From contig VZRN01001305.1 in the NCBI GenBank assembly GCA_013397935.1, forward strand, positions 1,393,492 through 1,457,491: 64,000 bases of DNA, given 5' to 3'. This document shows, piece after piece, positions 38,160-50,773 of the stretch; positions within the stretch are counted from its first letter, which is position 1, and each line of letters opens with the position of its first letter. The notes under the pieces are model-generated. The model was not told the DNA's origin and searched no databases. It worked only from the letters and a program-made list of their open reading frames with translations. Both the position numbers and the translations under genes were made by a program. The DNA comes from Dasyornis broadbenti (lineage: Eukaryota; Chordata; Aves; Passeriformes; Dasyornithidae).

Positions 38160-38900
38160 GAAACGAAGTACTTGATTTATGTCTTAAAAATCAAATGCTT
38201 TTTCTTCCCTTTGATACAGGCAGTTAAGTACTTCCATCATCTGTAGAAACTAGTGGACAAGCTAACATTAATGCAAGCTAATTTTTACTTAAGCTGTTTC
38301 ACAGACTTTACATCGACAAAAATACAGCTCAAAAAGCCGCTGAATGTTCACCCAGCAATGCAAATCTAAAATGCCAAAGAACAGTATTTCATTGTTCTGT
38401 TGTTTGCCATAGAGTTTTCTGTGTGAAATAAGAACAATTAGATCACTCTGCATTAAGTTTTACTTTTATGTGGAATTAAGCGGGTTTAGCAATTTCAAGC
38501 ACACTTGAAACAGTATGTAAAAAATCACTGAGGCTGAGCTTACTTTGCATTTATGTAAATCAAAATTCGGATTAACTCCATTAATGCTGGTAGAGTTTCA
38601 ATAGCATGAAATTAGTGTGAGAAAAGAATTAGCCACGGCAACTTTTAAAGAAGTTAGTTCCCACTGCTATTAAATTATACAGCTCATTATCCTTAAACCA
38701 AAATTATTTTATATGAACCATTTATAATTTTCCTTCAAATAGCTGCAATTATCAAATTTGGTTATTACACAATAAATATCTTCATGCTGCAATTCCTGAT
38801 ATTTGTATCTGGGATGTCCACATATTACTTATGTCCTTTGGAAACCAAAAGTAATATAAAACTGAAAAAAGTGGAGAGATAAATGCCAACCAATCAGTAA
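38160..38900. other. candidate conserved non-coding block (by appearance only)
   Basis: AT-rich but not low-complexity, with no simple repeats, dense in homeodomain- and octamer-like words: 'tttgcatttatgtaaat' near 38547, 'ggattaa' near 38569, 'gctgcaattatcaaat' near 38742. This is the texture of vertebrate developmental enhancers, but no alignment supports it. Confidence 0.2.
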
Positions 38901-39819
38901 TCAAATATCGGCTGCACTATACTTTGAAGCGAACAACTTTCACTGCAGCAAGCCTGAAATTACCTATCAGACTGAGATATTATTTGAAAACTGAAGAGTA
39001 CCCTCACACAAAGTTAAGGAACCCTTTGATGGCAAACTCATGTTCCTTCAAATTACTACATATCCCTTTTACTCACACATATCCATCTGACTTGGCTGAC
39101 ATTCAGTGATTAAATTTCAGAGAACTGGTAAATATAATACTTCCCAGAACTGTAACAGTTACTTGCAATAAATTGATGTTTCTAAAGAATAAAAAAGATA
39201 GTAGGAACCTCCAACCTTCTCAATATCCTCCTGGATATCAAAGCAAATTCAACATCATCTTTTCTTCATCTTCTACATCACTACCACCTAGCCTATTGAT
39301 ACTTCCATGTTTTCAATGTGAAAAGAGATGAAACTCAAGTACTCAATAATGGCTCACAAAGTGAGTCACAGATGGGTCTGTCCAGCCTGACATCCCATTT
39401 CTGCAATAGCAAATAGTACATACTTTCAGGAAAAGGACGAAAATAGCTTGAGTAACCTCTCCTTCCAGCAGCAAGCTGTTCAGAAACTTTCTGAGCCAAG
39501 GAAGTGCCAGAAGTACTCTTTTCCATATCAATTATCATCACTGAGACTTGTTCTCCATTTTATTTACTCCCTTTTGATCCTGAGACCTCCTCCTAGGCTT
39601 CAGTTACTATCCCTCACACTACTACTACCTCCTGCTTACTCACTTGCTTTAAATCTGCAACTAGATCTCTTCATTAGCAGCACTCTAGTGCTTATGTTAT
39701 GACAATAATGGTGCCACAGACTCTACTGGCTGAAATTAAGGGAGTAAACACCAAAAGGCCTCAGGAAGCTACCTAGGGTCAATGGTACAAAATCCAGCTA
39801 GCCGTCACTTACTAGCAGG
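38901..39819. other. AT-rich interval, nothing recognised
   Basis: No gene or repeat family is supported. The overlapping short frames at 39335-39702 on both strands are unremarkable. The next 650 bases are CR1. Confidence 0.35.
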
Positions 39820-40465
39820 GCCTTCAGATAGAGTTGGATACTAGAGTAAATACTGTTTAACATCTTTAATAAAGACACAGATGATGGGATGGATTGTATG
39901 TATAGCATGTTTGTGAGTGATACCAAACTGGAGGGCATGGCAAGAGAAGTGGGGCTGCTATTCAGAAGGACCTCTGTATCCTGGAAAAATGGGCTGACTG
40001 GAACGTCATAAAGTTTAACTAGGGCAAATGCACAGTCCTGTGTCAGGGATGGAATAACTTCATGCAATAGGACAGTCTAGAAGCCAGGTAGGTAAGAACC
40101 AGCTCTGCATAAAAGGATTGGGAGATACTGTTGGAGTTCATCTGAGATTGAGTTGAATGTGAGCTGGCAGCATGCCCTTTTATTGGAGATGCAGAGCAAT
40201 AGGGCAAGATCCAATGACCATAAGTTAGAAAACAAAATTTGCACTAGGAATCAGAAATTTGTTACCATCAGGGCAGTCCAATACTGGAACAATGGCCCAG
40301 AGAGGTTGTGGAATCTCCATCCTTAAAAACACTTGAAGCATTTGAAGCTGGGCTGGCAAAAGCCTGAGCAACCTGTTTTATTTCGTCCTGCTCTGAGCAG
40401 GGTCTTGACAAAAGCGGTCTCCAGAGATCTCTTCCAACATGAATGATTCTGTATTTCTATGAGTC
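39820..40465 (+). mobile_element. older CR1 LINE 3' portion
   Basis: Sense CR1 with an ORF2 remnant (the 'DTDDGMDCMYSMFVSDTKLEG' region, decayed at several points). Then come 'ctggaacaatggcccagagag', 'gatctcttccaacatgaatgattctg' and a worn terminus. Frameshifts and stops make it inactive. A second CR1 follows about 50 bases later in the same orientation. Confidence 0.85.
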
Positions 40466-40513
40466 TCTGGTTGCTACAATTGAACAAGAAGAAGGTGAGG
40501 AATGAGGCGGAGA

Positions 40514-41042
40514 GCACAAGAAGGATGTGGACCTGTTGGAGTGAGTCCAGAGTAGTGCCATGAAGATGATTAGAGAGCTGGAGCACTACTCCTATGATGA
40601 AAGGCTGACAGAGAGTTTGGGTTCTTTGACCTGGAGAAGGCTCCAGGGAGACCTTATAGCAGCCTTTCAGTACCTGAAGAAGGCTACAAGAAAGCTGGAG
40701 AGGAACATTTTATAAGGGCATGTAGGTATAAGACAAGGGGAAATGGCTTTAAACTGAGAGAAGGTAGATTTAGATTAGATTAGATTAGATTAGATTAGAT
40801 TAGATTAGATTAGATTAGATTAGATATTAGGAAGAAATTCTTTACTGTGAGGGTGATGAGGCACAGGAACAGGTTGCCCAGAGGAGATGTGGCTGCCCCA
40901 TCCCGGGAAGTGTTCAAGACTATTGGATGGAGCTTTGAGCAACCTGGTCTAGTGGAAGGTGTCCCTGCCCATGGTAGAGGGGTTGGAACTGAATGATTTT
41001 TAAGATACCTTCCAACACAAAATATTCTACAGTTCTATGAGT
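40514..41042 (+). mobile_element. CR1 LINE 3' portion containing a microsatellite
   Basis: The order of CR1 blocks is intact: 'gatgtggacctgttggag', 'ggctccagggagaccttata', 'aggaagaaattctttactgtg', 'caggaacaggttgccca', and the terminus 'tctacagttctatga'. A pentanucleotide array interrupts it where CR1 normally has a single 'agatttagatta'-type stretch. Sense orientation, 5' truncated. Confidence 0.92.
40771..40825. repeat. (TAGAT)11 microsatellite
   Basis: Eleven perfect TAGAT units, with one more unit just upstream at 40765-40769 separated by a single T. The unit matches the 'tttagatta' motif native to this position of CR1, so the array grew out of the element. Confidence 0.95.
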
Positions 41043-44000
41043 CCCAGAAAAGAGCAATTTCTTTCAAAAGAAGAAATGAGCTTGTGAGCTTGTGAGCTCC
41101 ATCTAGGAATAGATTAACTACCATAAATTATTTTCTGAAGTGCTTAGGACTCAACACAGAATTAGTTTCAAAGAAATCTGGTTTTGCCATTTGAAACAAC
41201 CACGCGCTATACAACCATAGCCCTTCAGCAGCACAATCATCTTCAGAAGAAGTCAATAAACTTAATTTCTGTTTTCATTCCAATTTTAGTACTTATTATT
41301 AGCATGTATTCCTGGATAGAGTTGTAAACTCAATAAGCAACTTCCATTTGACTTTCCAGATTCCAATAAAAAAGTGAAACATTCTAGTTCATTCTGCCAG
41401 TTTTTTCCTACAGCTATATACAACTTTCCCACGTTGTGTTCATGAAATTGGAAAGTTATGTGTCCAGCTGATGAAGAATATATTTTGCATCTTTTTAAAA
41501 ACTGTACCAGAGCTTTGATTAATTTATCATATAGGAATATCAGCATAGGAATATTTACAGAGGAATACCTATTCTGTCAGGTCTCTCAGGTTTATTGAGA
41601 TATTCACGGAGTTGGAATCCTGAGGCATTAGGTTGCCTTGTCTTTTTTTCTGTGCATCACAACTATCCAGTGTGTTTATTGCTTAGTTTATCAAAACAAA
41701 TCAAGGAGGTCCCTTGACTACAGCAAATATGGTTACACGTGTGTTTTTCAGTCCTACTCACACCCATGTGTGCACAAAGAATTATGTGTATAGTCATAAA
41801 TATATATGTACACACATTTATACTATTCATACACAGTAAAGTATCCTGGATCCAATAATAATGAACTAAAAGAAAACACATACAGGCTTAGATTCTCAAC
41901 TATGCCACAGATTTTCCTTTTAATAAGATATAGACTGAGACTGTGCTAGCTCTTTGAATATAATGGGATTTCTACTCATATGAATAATGCAGAAGAGATG
42001 CTAGAGGACTTCAAACTTTAACACTATTTAGTGTCATCATTTGGCAGGTGAACTATTTCCCATAAGTCACACAGTTCTACATATTTATTCCTACTGGTTT
42101 CACTAATCTCTGCTCTGGAAAGCCAAGCTCCTCTACTACAGCGTCTCCTCCCATCTGATGCAGGTAACTCCAGCAATAAGCCTCTAGTGACTGGAACAGA
42201 TGTTGCTGTTTATTTAATTTATTTATTTTACTAATACATAGCTGCCAAGGCCAACAAATAAAAAACATTGAATTCCATCAGGATTGTGATTTCCAGTGAC
42301 TACATCTTAAAGGACAGAGTCCCTAAAATTGATGTTTTTTTTTTAAAACAAGGGTGTCAAGCTTGAACCTAAACAAATAATTATTATGATTAAGGATCTC
42401 AAGATACTAGTATCTGGAAGCTTACATTCTGTAAATATATGAGCTTTTGGTTGTGCAAACTGATTTCTCAGAGATAAGTGTGTACAACTCATGGGGTACA
42501 CTTAGGCCCATTTGCTGTACAGTTGAATAGTCTGAGTTCAAAATTAATACTGTTTTAATATATCATCCAAATTATTCAGGATAGTAACTATGCACTGTTT
42601 CCTTTTCATTTGTTTTGGTAAGTGGCAACCATATGCAAGCTTCCCTTAATGCAAGTAAAATACGACAGAATCTCATTTTAGGGAGAGAAATATAAGGAAA
42701 AATGGCAAAAGGAAAAAAAAATCAACAGAAATACCCAAAAAAGACAGCTGAAAGACAAATTCCCTTAGATTATAAATCTGACTATTTCTGGTACTCTATT
42801 TTGCCTTCAGCAAAACAGTCAAGGGCCAGATTTCCATCAGTGGTGGCAGTGCCTAACTTTCAGATGCTGGAGTCAGATTCATACCTGAGTTTCAGGTCCT
42901 TCATGGAGTGCAAGGGGAAAACCAAACCCCCTACACAGGCCATCCACCCACTGCCACTGAACAGGGAGCTGCTTGGGGCCAGCTAAAGGGCTGTGTAATA
43001 CAGAACAGCGTAACTGCAATTCTGGACTCCCTGGAGATTAGGGTACGAATTAGGGCTGTAAATGAAGATGATATATTTAGAGAGCAGTCAGAGTCTAGAA
43101 ACTGCTTTTAGGAAGAACAGAAGTTCTGCTTTCTTCAGAACATATTTGCTGAGGAGCTGGTGTTGGCTCTAGATATAGTACATTAATAGATCATTTCCCT
43201 GCAAAATAAAAGATCAGGACTTAATTTTAACTCAGACAACGAAATTAAAACTCACCTTCCCTTCCTTGCATCAATATTTCTTACCCATCAATTTATACAA
43301 AGTGGGAAATTAGGGAGTCTTTTGGAGCTGAAGTATTATGCTGCAAAGAGCACAAGCCTGGAAAGAGCAAGCAAGAGGAGGATGATTGTACCAGCTGGCA
43401 GCTAGGAACTCACTCTCAAAGGGTGAGAAAGAGACTTGGATCTTGATCTTTGAATTTTATCCAATGATTTTAAAATGAAAAGGGTTATCAGTGCTTCTCA
43501 CCTGCCAGATGCTGTTGAAAAAATCCCAACAGGATTTTATTTCAAATAATTTAGGTACCTACCAATGCAGATATTTGACCCCAAATTTCCAACAGCCATT
43601 GACCACTAATTCAGCAAATTTATGAGAATTTCAGTAAAACTTCCTACTGAATACCTTGCAGAACAAGGAGGGATCTTAAAATATGAGGCTTTACATCTAT
43701 GATTTGACTGGTAGTTATACCACAAGTTTTGTCTCTCTCCAGCTGTCTATTCTGAAAGTTTTAAATGTTTAATCTCACACAAAGATAAGTGCCCAGCTCT
43801 TCTCTTAAACTATTTATTTGGTATAAATCAATTTACTGACAAAAGTTAAAAACAATTTTTCAAAAGATTAAGTAAAAACTTCCATCAATTAAGTACTTTA
43901 TATATAAGACTCTTAACAGTCACCCACAAACTCTGAAGAGAAGTTAAGCTACAAAGCAAAACGTTAAAACCAACTCAGCTTCCAGGAAATAAACTTTTAT

Positions 44001-47000
44001 TTTCTGTACATCCTATGCAAGCAATGCAAAGCCAAGCCTTCTTCCTTGGCAAGTCTTAACTTCTGTCCCTTATTTTCTCTGTAGAAAATAACAGCTACTG
44101 GCTATGCAAAGCATCTGAAAATGGTGATGAATAACTTTATTCCAGACCAAAGAAAGGAACAAAAAAGTCCTTGCAGAGAAACAAAACATTGCTAACAATT
44201 ACTCTCTGATTTTCAGATTTTTTTGCCTAGCAGCTGAATGGTTCCTCTCCTGTCTAGTATTGGCCTATTCACAGGGAAAATCAGCATTCATATACTCACA
44301 CAAGAATACTACTTAATAATATTTCATTGTATTTCAAGTAATATAAGAGAGACATGCCAGCTAATGTGAACTTCCATTGCCTGTTTTTCTCCACATCATC
44401 CCAGGCATGCAGCTGGACACTCATTGTGTTCAGAAAGCAGGGGGCTTGTACAGTATGACATTTTATTTTTCCTTCCCTCAGCTTCCAGCCAATGTAAATT
44501 TAAAATAGCTCAGGAAAAAATTCCCAAAGAACAATAACAACAACAACAAAAAGAAATTCAAAAATTCCAGTGTGTCTGATTTCATACCTGGTAGATAGGC
44601 TTTATGTAATAGACTGCAGGATTTTCCCATATCACAGGTAACCTATTCCCCATTGTCAGTAGCTCAGTGATTAGGGTCTACCAAAAAGGTGGTCTACCAG
44701 GAGGACAAAGTAGGTTTTATGAAAGCAGAAAGAGGTGTGACTTTGCAAGGGCAATATAATGATGAAAACTAAGGGTGATGTTATGGAAACAGAGAATATT
44801 AATAAGCAAGTGATTCCCTAGGGAACTTCCATAGATTGCACTATAATTAGCTAGGAAGAGGCCTTGTATTTGACCCAGTGTGCAACACTGCTGTTGTGGT
44901 CTACTAAAATCTTCCCTACCGGTGAACTGTCAACATTTCTTTTTTCTTACAAATCTGAGACAATTAAATTATTAAATTCAGGTTTTCAGAGATGACTTTT
45001 GAGGCCATAGAAAACATGGATTTTTTCACTATCAACTATGATGTAACATAGATACTTACAGAAGAGTAGCTTTGGCTCTATTTACTCAAATACCATGTTT
45101 GCTACAATCACAGTTTTTATAACCAGAAGAACAGAATAATGCTGATAACCTAATTTTCACTAAGAAATGTGTTATGCAGTTCTTGGCCAAATCTCCCACT
45201 GGACCTTGGAGTACAACTTGTAATTAGAAAAGGAGGACTTAGCCTTTATATGTCTACTGCTACTCAGCCCCTAGGGATATATTTTTGTTAAATATCCTCC
45301 GGATGTATTCTTAAGGTAAGGGATTTGCTATGGTCCAGACATAAATCTTCTCTGGCAAAGATGGTTTGCAAATCTGAAAGAAATCTATAAGAGACAGAAA
45401 AATTTTTTATCCTGCAAAAGTAGCAGCCTGTGGAGAGGAAGGAGGTCTTGTTTCAGCCAGAAGGAAAGATTTTTTCCTAAGTCGTCAGTTGCTTTTCTTC
45501 TCCCCAAAGACACAGCTTGAAGGATTTACAGCACAGGTCCAGGGTTCAGCTCTGTGTCTTTAAAGCACAAAGAGAAAAGGCAAGCACTTCAAGAGTTCAC
45601 AGGCAAGTTCTCAGATAATGCAGTGGCAATATTGTATCATGTGCTTTGGGCACACAATCTCAAACTATGACCACATAATAATAAAAAAAACAACCCTCAC
45701 AAGCAATATAATAGAGTACAACTGTTTCTAGATGCCTATCTGTTAAAGCCATTTTTTGAATCATACTTTCAGCTTCATATATTCTCTATGCTAATTTATG
45801 GTGCCCCAGTTCATTCTTGCCCTCACACTGCTCCCTCTCTTGTGCCAGAGTAAGGATTTATGTGGTGGCAGGTGAAGCAGATCAAAAAACTGATCCATGT
45901 TAAAGTTAAGCACAAAAAAGGGGGGGTTAATTTTAATCTGGATCATAGAACTGATCTCATTTATTAAACAGCTGCATAGATCAGGGAAGATGGAAATGTA
46001 GGGAGGAACAGAATGGGTGGAGGAAGGCAAGATTACTTCTTTTGATAGCAATGCTGACCTGTGACATTTTACAATGCATGAGAAATTACAGACTGCGACT
46101 GGACTGACTTTTGGAGCATAGTGAATTAACTTATTCTCAAAATTACTGTCAGGCCCTTACAATGTATCATAGATAACCAAATCTGGTTTTAAAGAGGAAA
46201 AATAATTTTATTAAAGGGACAGTGAACTTATTTTGGTTTGTCTCATAAATCACTAACTTATAATAGTCATAGGTAAGTCTTTTCAACTAAATCCTGTTAT
46301 ACAACTTTTTAAACAAATTTTCTTTAATTTAAAGAGTTGTCTTGAAGCACATAAATCAATACATACCAATTAAGATAGATTATGAAATTTTTAAAGTTTT
46401 TTCTGTACACCGAAGTACAAACAGTTAAAGATAATGCAGACATTTCCAAACTAGATACATATTTGTATCAGTTACCAGTCTAGCCAAGTGTCTGGATTCT
46501 ATCCATGTAAATGCAACATTTATCTTTCCCCTACTAATGATTTTAGAATGGTACTACATTGGAAACTATATTGCTGCAAAATATCTGCAAAACAGTATCT
46601 CAAAAAATGCTTGGGGACATCTTTGAACATTAAGGCATGAATGTGGCTTATACTATTCAGATGAAATATGATTTAGGTAGAAGTAACCAAAGATTTTTCA
46701 TAGGCATTTAGAGTGCTTTCCTTTCTTTGTATGAAGGTTTTAAGGTATGTACAGAGAAAATTCTGAAGCACCTTTCTGAAGATTTAAAGCAAAGTTTCTC
46801 TTTTCCTGTTGCTCAGAGAAGATAAGGAAGAATAGCTGTAGCAAAGCATATAACATGACTTGGAAAATGCCTGTATTTCTCTTCATTCTTAAACAGGGAA
46901 TATTTATCTTCTAACACCTTTCCTGGAAATCAGATGTCTTACTAAGAGGCAAATGTAGTATAGGTTTATTTTACTGAGGTGGTATCTATATCACATCTAA

Positions 47001-48995
47001 AAAAAATCTATGTTAAATGGGACAGTTCAGGGGTCGCTCAATTTACAGTGGGCATTCTGGTTTATTGACAGTAACTTGCATTTCTTTAAATGCAACTATT
47101 TCTACCTTACACATTTTCTCTCTGCAGTACACCTGTGGCTAGTAATTGGAGAGCATAATTCAATTCTTTGCATAAAGCACATTTCTTTATGGACAAGTGC
47201 ATAAAAAATGTAACATGAAAAAATGGCGTAGAAATCTATAATAAGAGAGCTCTTCTGAAAGCTGGCTGGTTTACCTATGTAGATACCCTTGGTCATTTTT
47301 GTCTGCAACAGTAAATATCTTTCTGATGCTGCAGGCACACCTCCGGGTCACAGGCAGCAGAAACCTTCTGGAATTTCATTAGAAAGCCTGTGCTTTCTGT
47401 GGAGTAAAACTGGTGGCCAAAAGTATGAGCATACATGTTGTTGTGTTTTCTAACTACTGTAAATACAAAGCTAGTTGTAATTTCACTAGAGGTGAAGTTG
47501 TGACTTCACTAGAGGTACTGCGCAATTGTATCACTGACACAACGTTCAAGACAGGTAAGTGCTGGTCATGAAATCTCATGTTACCTTTACTATTTGCAAT
47601 TATGTTGTCAGTCACTTGTGTTTGGGTTCAAGTGTTATGCCTCTTACACCTGGATGAAGTATTTCTCAGTAACTAAGAATGCCCTCAGAACAAAAAGGGT
47701 GAGTAGGAGGATTAGTGTGACTTGTGATAAGCCGTCTTTACACTTCCATCTCTTCTGTGTGATAGAACAGCTTATCAAATGATTAAGAGATAGGGATGTA
47801 AAAGGACAGCTATCTTGGATTCAACCTAATTATCACAGCAAAAATAATTATGGAGTGCTTTTAAAATGCTTAGAGCAGGAATAGAAAGAAGTGCAATAGA
47901 TTCTATCAGCATCCATAACAGGCACTGCTTCAGAGTCTCACTCCTTAATGATCTGCTTATGATGAGAGGTTTCACACAAAGGGCATCTTTCATCTGTGTG
48001 CTGGCTAACGGTTCCTGTGCTTCTGAGACCAAACAATTTAAACAGAAGTATCCTCTCAGTTTCTCCTAAAATCCTCTAGACAATTTTACCAAATTCCCAA
48101 GCTGGCCTCTGCTCTGCCACCCTAGACAGCAGACGAATGCAATCCATCTCCACACCCAGGCTCAATAGCAACACTTGGAAGCTGCTTCCTGATTTCATGT
48201 AAAGAAATACCAGATCTAAAGATGGAAAACACCTCTCCAAAGAGAGACATGCATGCTCAGACACCTAGGCAATTGATTTTGGATTCAGACTATGAGGGGG
48301 ATGATGTTAGTAGCTCTGCTGAGCACCGAACACCTCTGCCACAGCATTTGCAATAAGGAATTATATGGCCTTCATATTTCATCTTGCAGTGCCAAAACCA
48401 ATAAACAACAGCATGTGAGGGAGGAATTATAGTCTCTGGAAATGGCAGTACTACCTGCTCCTTAAAATTTAGATTTAGTTTCAATGTGTGCCAAGATATA
48501 GTACAAGAACCAATGATTCTTCCAGTCTTCCAAAGTGGAAGAGTGGAGGAAGCTCAGTTATGTTAGATCAGTTTTATTTCTTAGTGGATTTTTGGATGAC
48601 AGTTTTATTCTGGGTTCGGAAATCTTAACTCTGGCATACCGAGGTGTGAGTTAGTTTGTGTGAGTCTAGTTAGTTGGAAATCTCAGGAAATTATCCTTTA
48701 ATTACATAGAGTTTGGGAAAGAATGCTTCCTGAGCTGGGAGACAACACCATTACACTTGGTAGATTACATTATACATTTCTTTAAATAAGCTGTTACTCT
48801 AATAGGCCAGCATCTATTCCTATTTTGAGTCTTTAGTGAAACTATAATCAGAACCCTAACAGTCTAATTAATTTTTCTGAAGCAATTAAAAAAAAAAGAA
48901 AGAAAACACAGTGGCATATTGAACTATGCTTAACTATTCACCACAGCAGTCTATCAGTTACAGTGAGGTATTCAAACATAAGAACTATATAGTGT
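41043..48995. other. AT-rich interval, no gene supported
   Basis: About 8 kb with no recognised repeat family and no secure exon. A short direct duplication ('ttcactagaggt' twice) lies at 47483-47517. A donor-like 'aagacag/gtaagt' near 47551 lacks a convincing partner acceptor. The frame at 42702-42986 begins with a lysine-rich run typical of translated A-rich DNA. Confidence 0.35.
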
Positions 48996-49835
48996 CACAG
49001 AATCACAAAAAGGTTTGGGTTGGAAGAGACCTTAAAGATTATCCAGTTCCAACCCCTTGACATGGGTAGGAATGCCATCCACCAGACCAGGTTGATCAAA
49101 GCCACATCCAACCTGGCCTTGAATGCTTTCAGGGATGGAGCATCCAGAGCTTCTCAGAACAACCTCTTGCAGTGCCTCATCACCCTCTGAATACGGAATT
49201 TTTCCTAACATCTAATCTAAAACTCTCTTCTTTTAGTTTAAAACCATTATTGCTTGTCCTATGACTATCTGCCCATACAAAAGGTCTCTCTCCCTACTTT
49301 TTATGAGTATCCTTCAAGTATCACAGAATTGTTAGGATTGGAAGGGGCCTCTGGAGATCCTCTAGTCCTACTCACTTGCCAAGGCAGGATCACCTCCAGC
49401 AGATGACACAGGAACTCCTCCTGATGGGTTTTGAAGGTCTCCAGAGACAGAAACTCCATGACCTCTGTTCCAGTGCTCTGCCACCCTCAACATAAAAAAA
49501 GTTCTTCCTCATGCTGAGGTGAAACTTCTTGTGTTTTAGTTTATGGCCATTGCTCCTCGTTCCATTGCTGTGCAGCACTGAAAAGAGTCTTGGACCATCC
49601 ACTTCGATCTCGCCTTTGACATATTTATATATATAATGAGATTCCCTCGCAGTCTTCTCTTCTATGGACTAAACAGGCCCAGCTCCTGCAGTCTCTCGTA
49701 ATAAGAGATGCTCCTAAGCACTGGAAGGCCAAAATAAGGTCTCCCCAGAGCCTTCTCTTCTCCAGACTGAACAACCTCAACTCTCTCACCCTCTCTTCAG
49801 AGGAAAGGTGCTCCAGACCACTGATCACTTTGCAG
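48996..49835 (-). mobile_element. CR1 LINE fragment interrupted by a second CR1
   Basis: Antisense CR1 in two parts: 48996-49320 (3' terminus through 'gagtatccttcaagta') and 49721-49835 ('ctggaaggccaaaataaggt' onward). Placed end to end the two parts continue the CR1 sequence exactly, so they were one element later split by the insertion at 49321-49720. The element ends about 150 bases before the second CpG island. Confidence 0.88.
49321..49720 (-). mobile_element. younger CR1 nested inside an older CR1
   Basis: A 400-bp antisense CR1 3' end, starting at the terminus complement 'tcacagaattgttaggattgg'. It reaches into the ORF2 C-terminal region; the minus strand gives LFSVLHSNGTRSNGHK, then HKKFHLSMRKNFF. 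It splits the surrounding CR1. No obvious long target-site duplication flanks it, which fits CR1 integration. It belongs to the same general subfamily as the copies at 21050 and 28378 but is more diverged from them. Confidence 0.88.
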
Positions 49836-50289
49836 CTTGTATCATTAGGGAACTACCTCTAATTTTAATTTGTAAGATCGGGAGAGATTTAAAAGGGTAC
49901 TTTTGGCTTGCGAGTTTTCCATGTAGGGAGGTACAGATGGCAGGAAGCTTTCTTAGTTGCAGGGGCATCGTTTCTGATGTCAGGGTCCATCCACACACCG
50001 CCTCTTGGCTGGCGCCCGCCCGGCAGGGGCCGCCTGGGGCTGGGCCTCACCGGCAGGTCGCAGCTCCTCCCCGCCGCTCTGACTCACGGCCTGGCCCCAC
50101 TTACACAAACTCGGCGACCGGTGCGGAGCTGGGGCCGCCCGCTGTGAGGGGAGCGGGGGAGTACGGGGCAAGATGTCTGCCCCGAGGGGTCGGAGCATTC
50201 GGGGCGGGCGACCGTGAGGGTGCTCCCGTCTGAGGGATTAACGACGGCCCCGCTGTCCCGTCGCGGACGGCGATTTACCTGGGTGGCCA

Positions 50290-50327
50290 CCTCCTTCCCT
50301 CCTTCCCTCCCTCCTTCCTTTCTTCCC
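50290..50327 (+). repeat. pyrimidine tract (CCTT/CCCT)n
   Basis: Thirty-eight consecutive pyrimidines made of cctt and ccct units inside the CpG island, upstream of the likely exon-1 donor. Such mirror-like tracts can adopt triplex structure and are common near vertebrate promoters. Confidence 0.85.
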
Positions 50328-50414
50328 GGAGCCGGTGGTTTCGGCGGAGAGGGAGTGGAGCCCACCTGGCCCCTCCTCCGAGAAACTTTCCGCCGCCGCC
50401 GCCGTCCGCGCCAG
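50328..50414 (+). other. probable 5' untranslated first exon (end defined, start not)
   Basis: The sequence ending GCGCCAG/GTAGGG has a good donor in the CpG island. The upstream limit is not visible, so the start given is only the end of the pyrimidine tract. A CCG repeat (50390-50404) lies just before the donor. No ATG in good context opens a frame resembling a known protein, so it is called untranslated. Confidence 0.4.
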
Positions 50415-50682
50415 GTAGGGGCTGGTACCCCCCGGGGCGGGAGCTGTGACGGGCGGCGGCGGCGGCTGGGATGGGCCCCGGACCGAGTTTCGGGGGTGTC
50501 GCGCCGCCGCTCGGCCTCGGCGGGCGGGGCAGGCTTTCAGGCCGGTGTCCCACCCCCAGCCGAGCAGCTGCCGTCTGCCGCAGGGCCGCCGCGGGCTGAG
50601 AGCAGTATATAGGTCAGTGGAAGTAATGCCCGCCTAATCCCCTTTATCTTTTTGGCTCGGCTTTTCCGCTTCTGGTTTATAG

Positions 50683-50773
50683 GACGACCCTTGGGCAGCG
50701 TTGGTCGCAAACTTCTCGGAGAGAGGACCCAGGCTTCGCGCAGGGCTGTGTTAGCGGGCGAGTGAAAGCCGAG
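50683..50773 (+). other. possible second 5' exon
   Basis: A pyrimidine-rich stretch ('tttttggctcggcttttccgctt') ends in 'tttatag'. It is followed by 91 bases of moderately GC-rich sequence and a good donor CCGAG/GTGAGA. The implied first intron is 268 bases. One frame is open throughout (TTLGQRWSQTSRED and so on), but there is no supporting ATG, so it is probably 5' UTR or an alternative first exon. Confidence 0.35.

Larger units (their letters stand above)
49985..50620 (+). promoter_or_regulatory. CpG island promoter of a plus-strand gene
   Basis: An abrupt GC- and CpG-rich block with GC boxes. A 38-base pure pyrimidine tract (50290-50327), a short CCG repeat (50390-50404) and plus-strand donors downstream mark it as a promoter/5' UTR island. 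The donor at 50415 (CCAG/GTAGGG) and the exon-like segment 50683-50773 point to rightward transcription. A TATA-like 'agtatatagg' lies at 50603-50612, near the right edge. Open frames on either strand within the island are attributed to base composition. Confidence 0.75.

Noticed and set aside
42702..42986. 94-codon frame starting with a lysine-rich run
   Set aside because: Starts in an A-rich tract, has no recognisable domain, and has no promoter or splice context.
49808..50612. Open frames of 130-141 codons across the second CpG island
   Set aside because: They begin in CR1 or GC-rich UTR-like sequence, have no recognisable domain, and cross the likely exon-1 donor at 50415.
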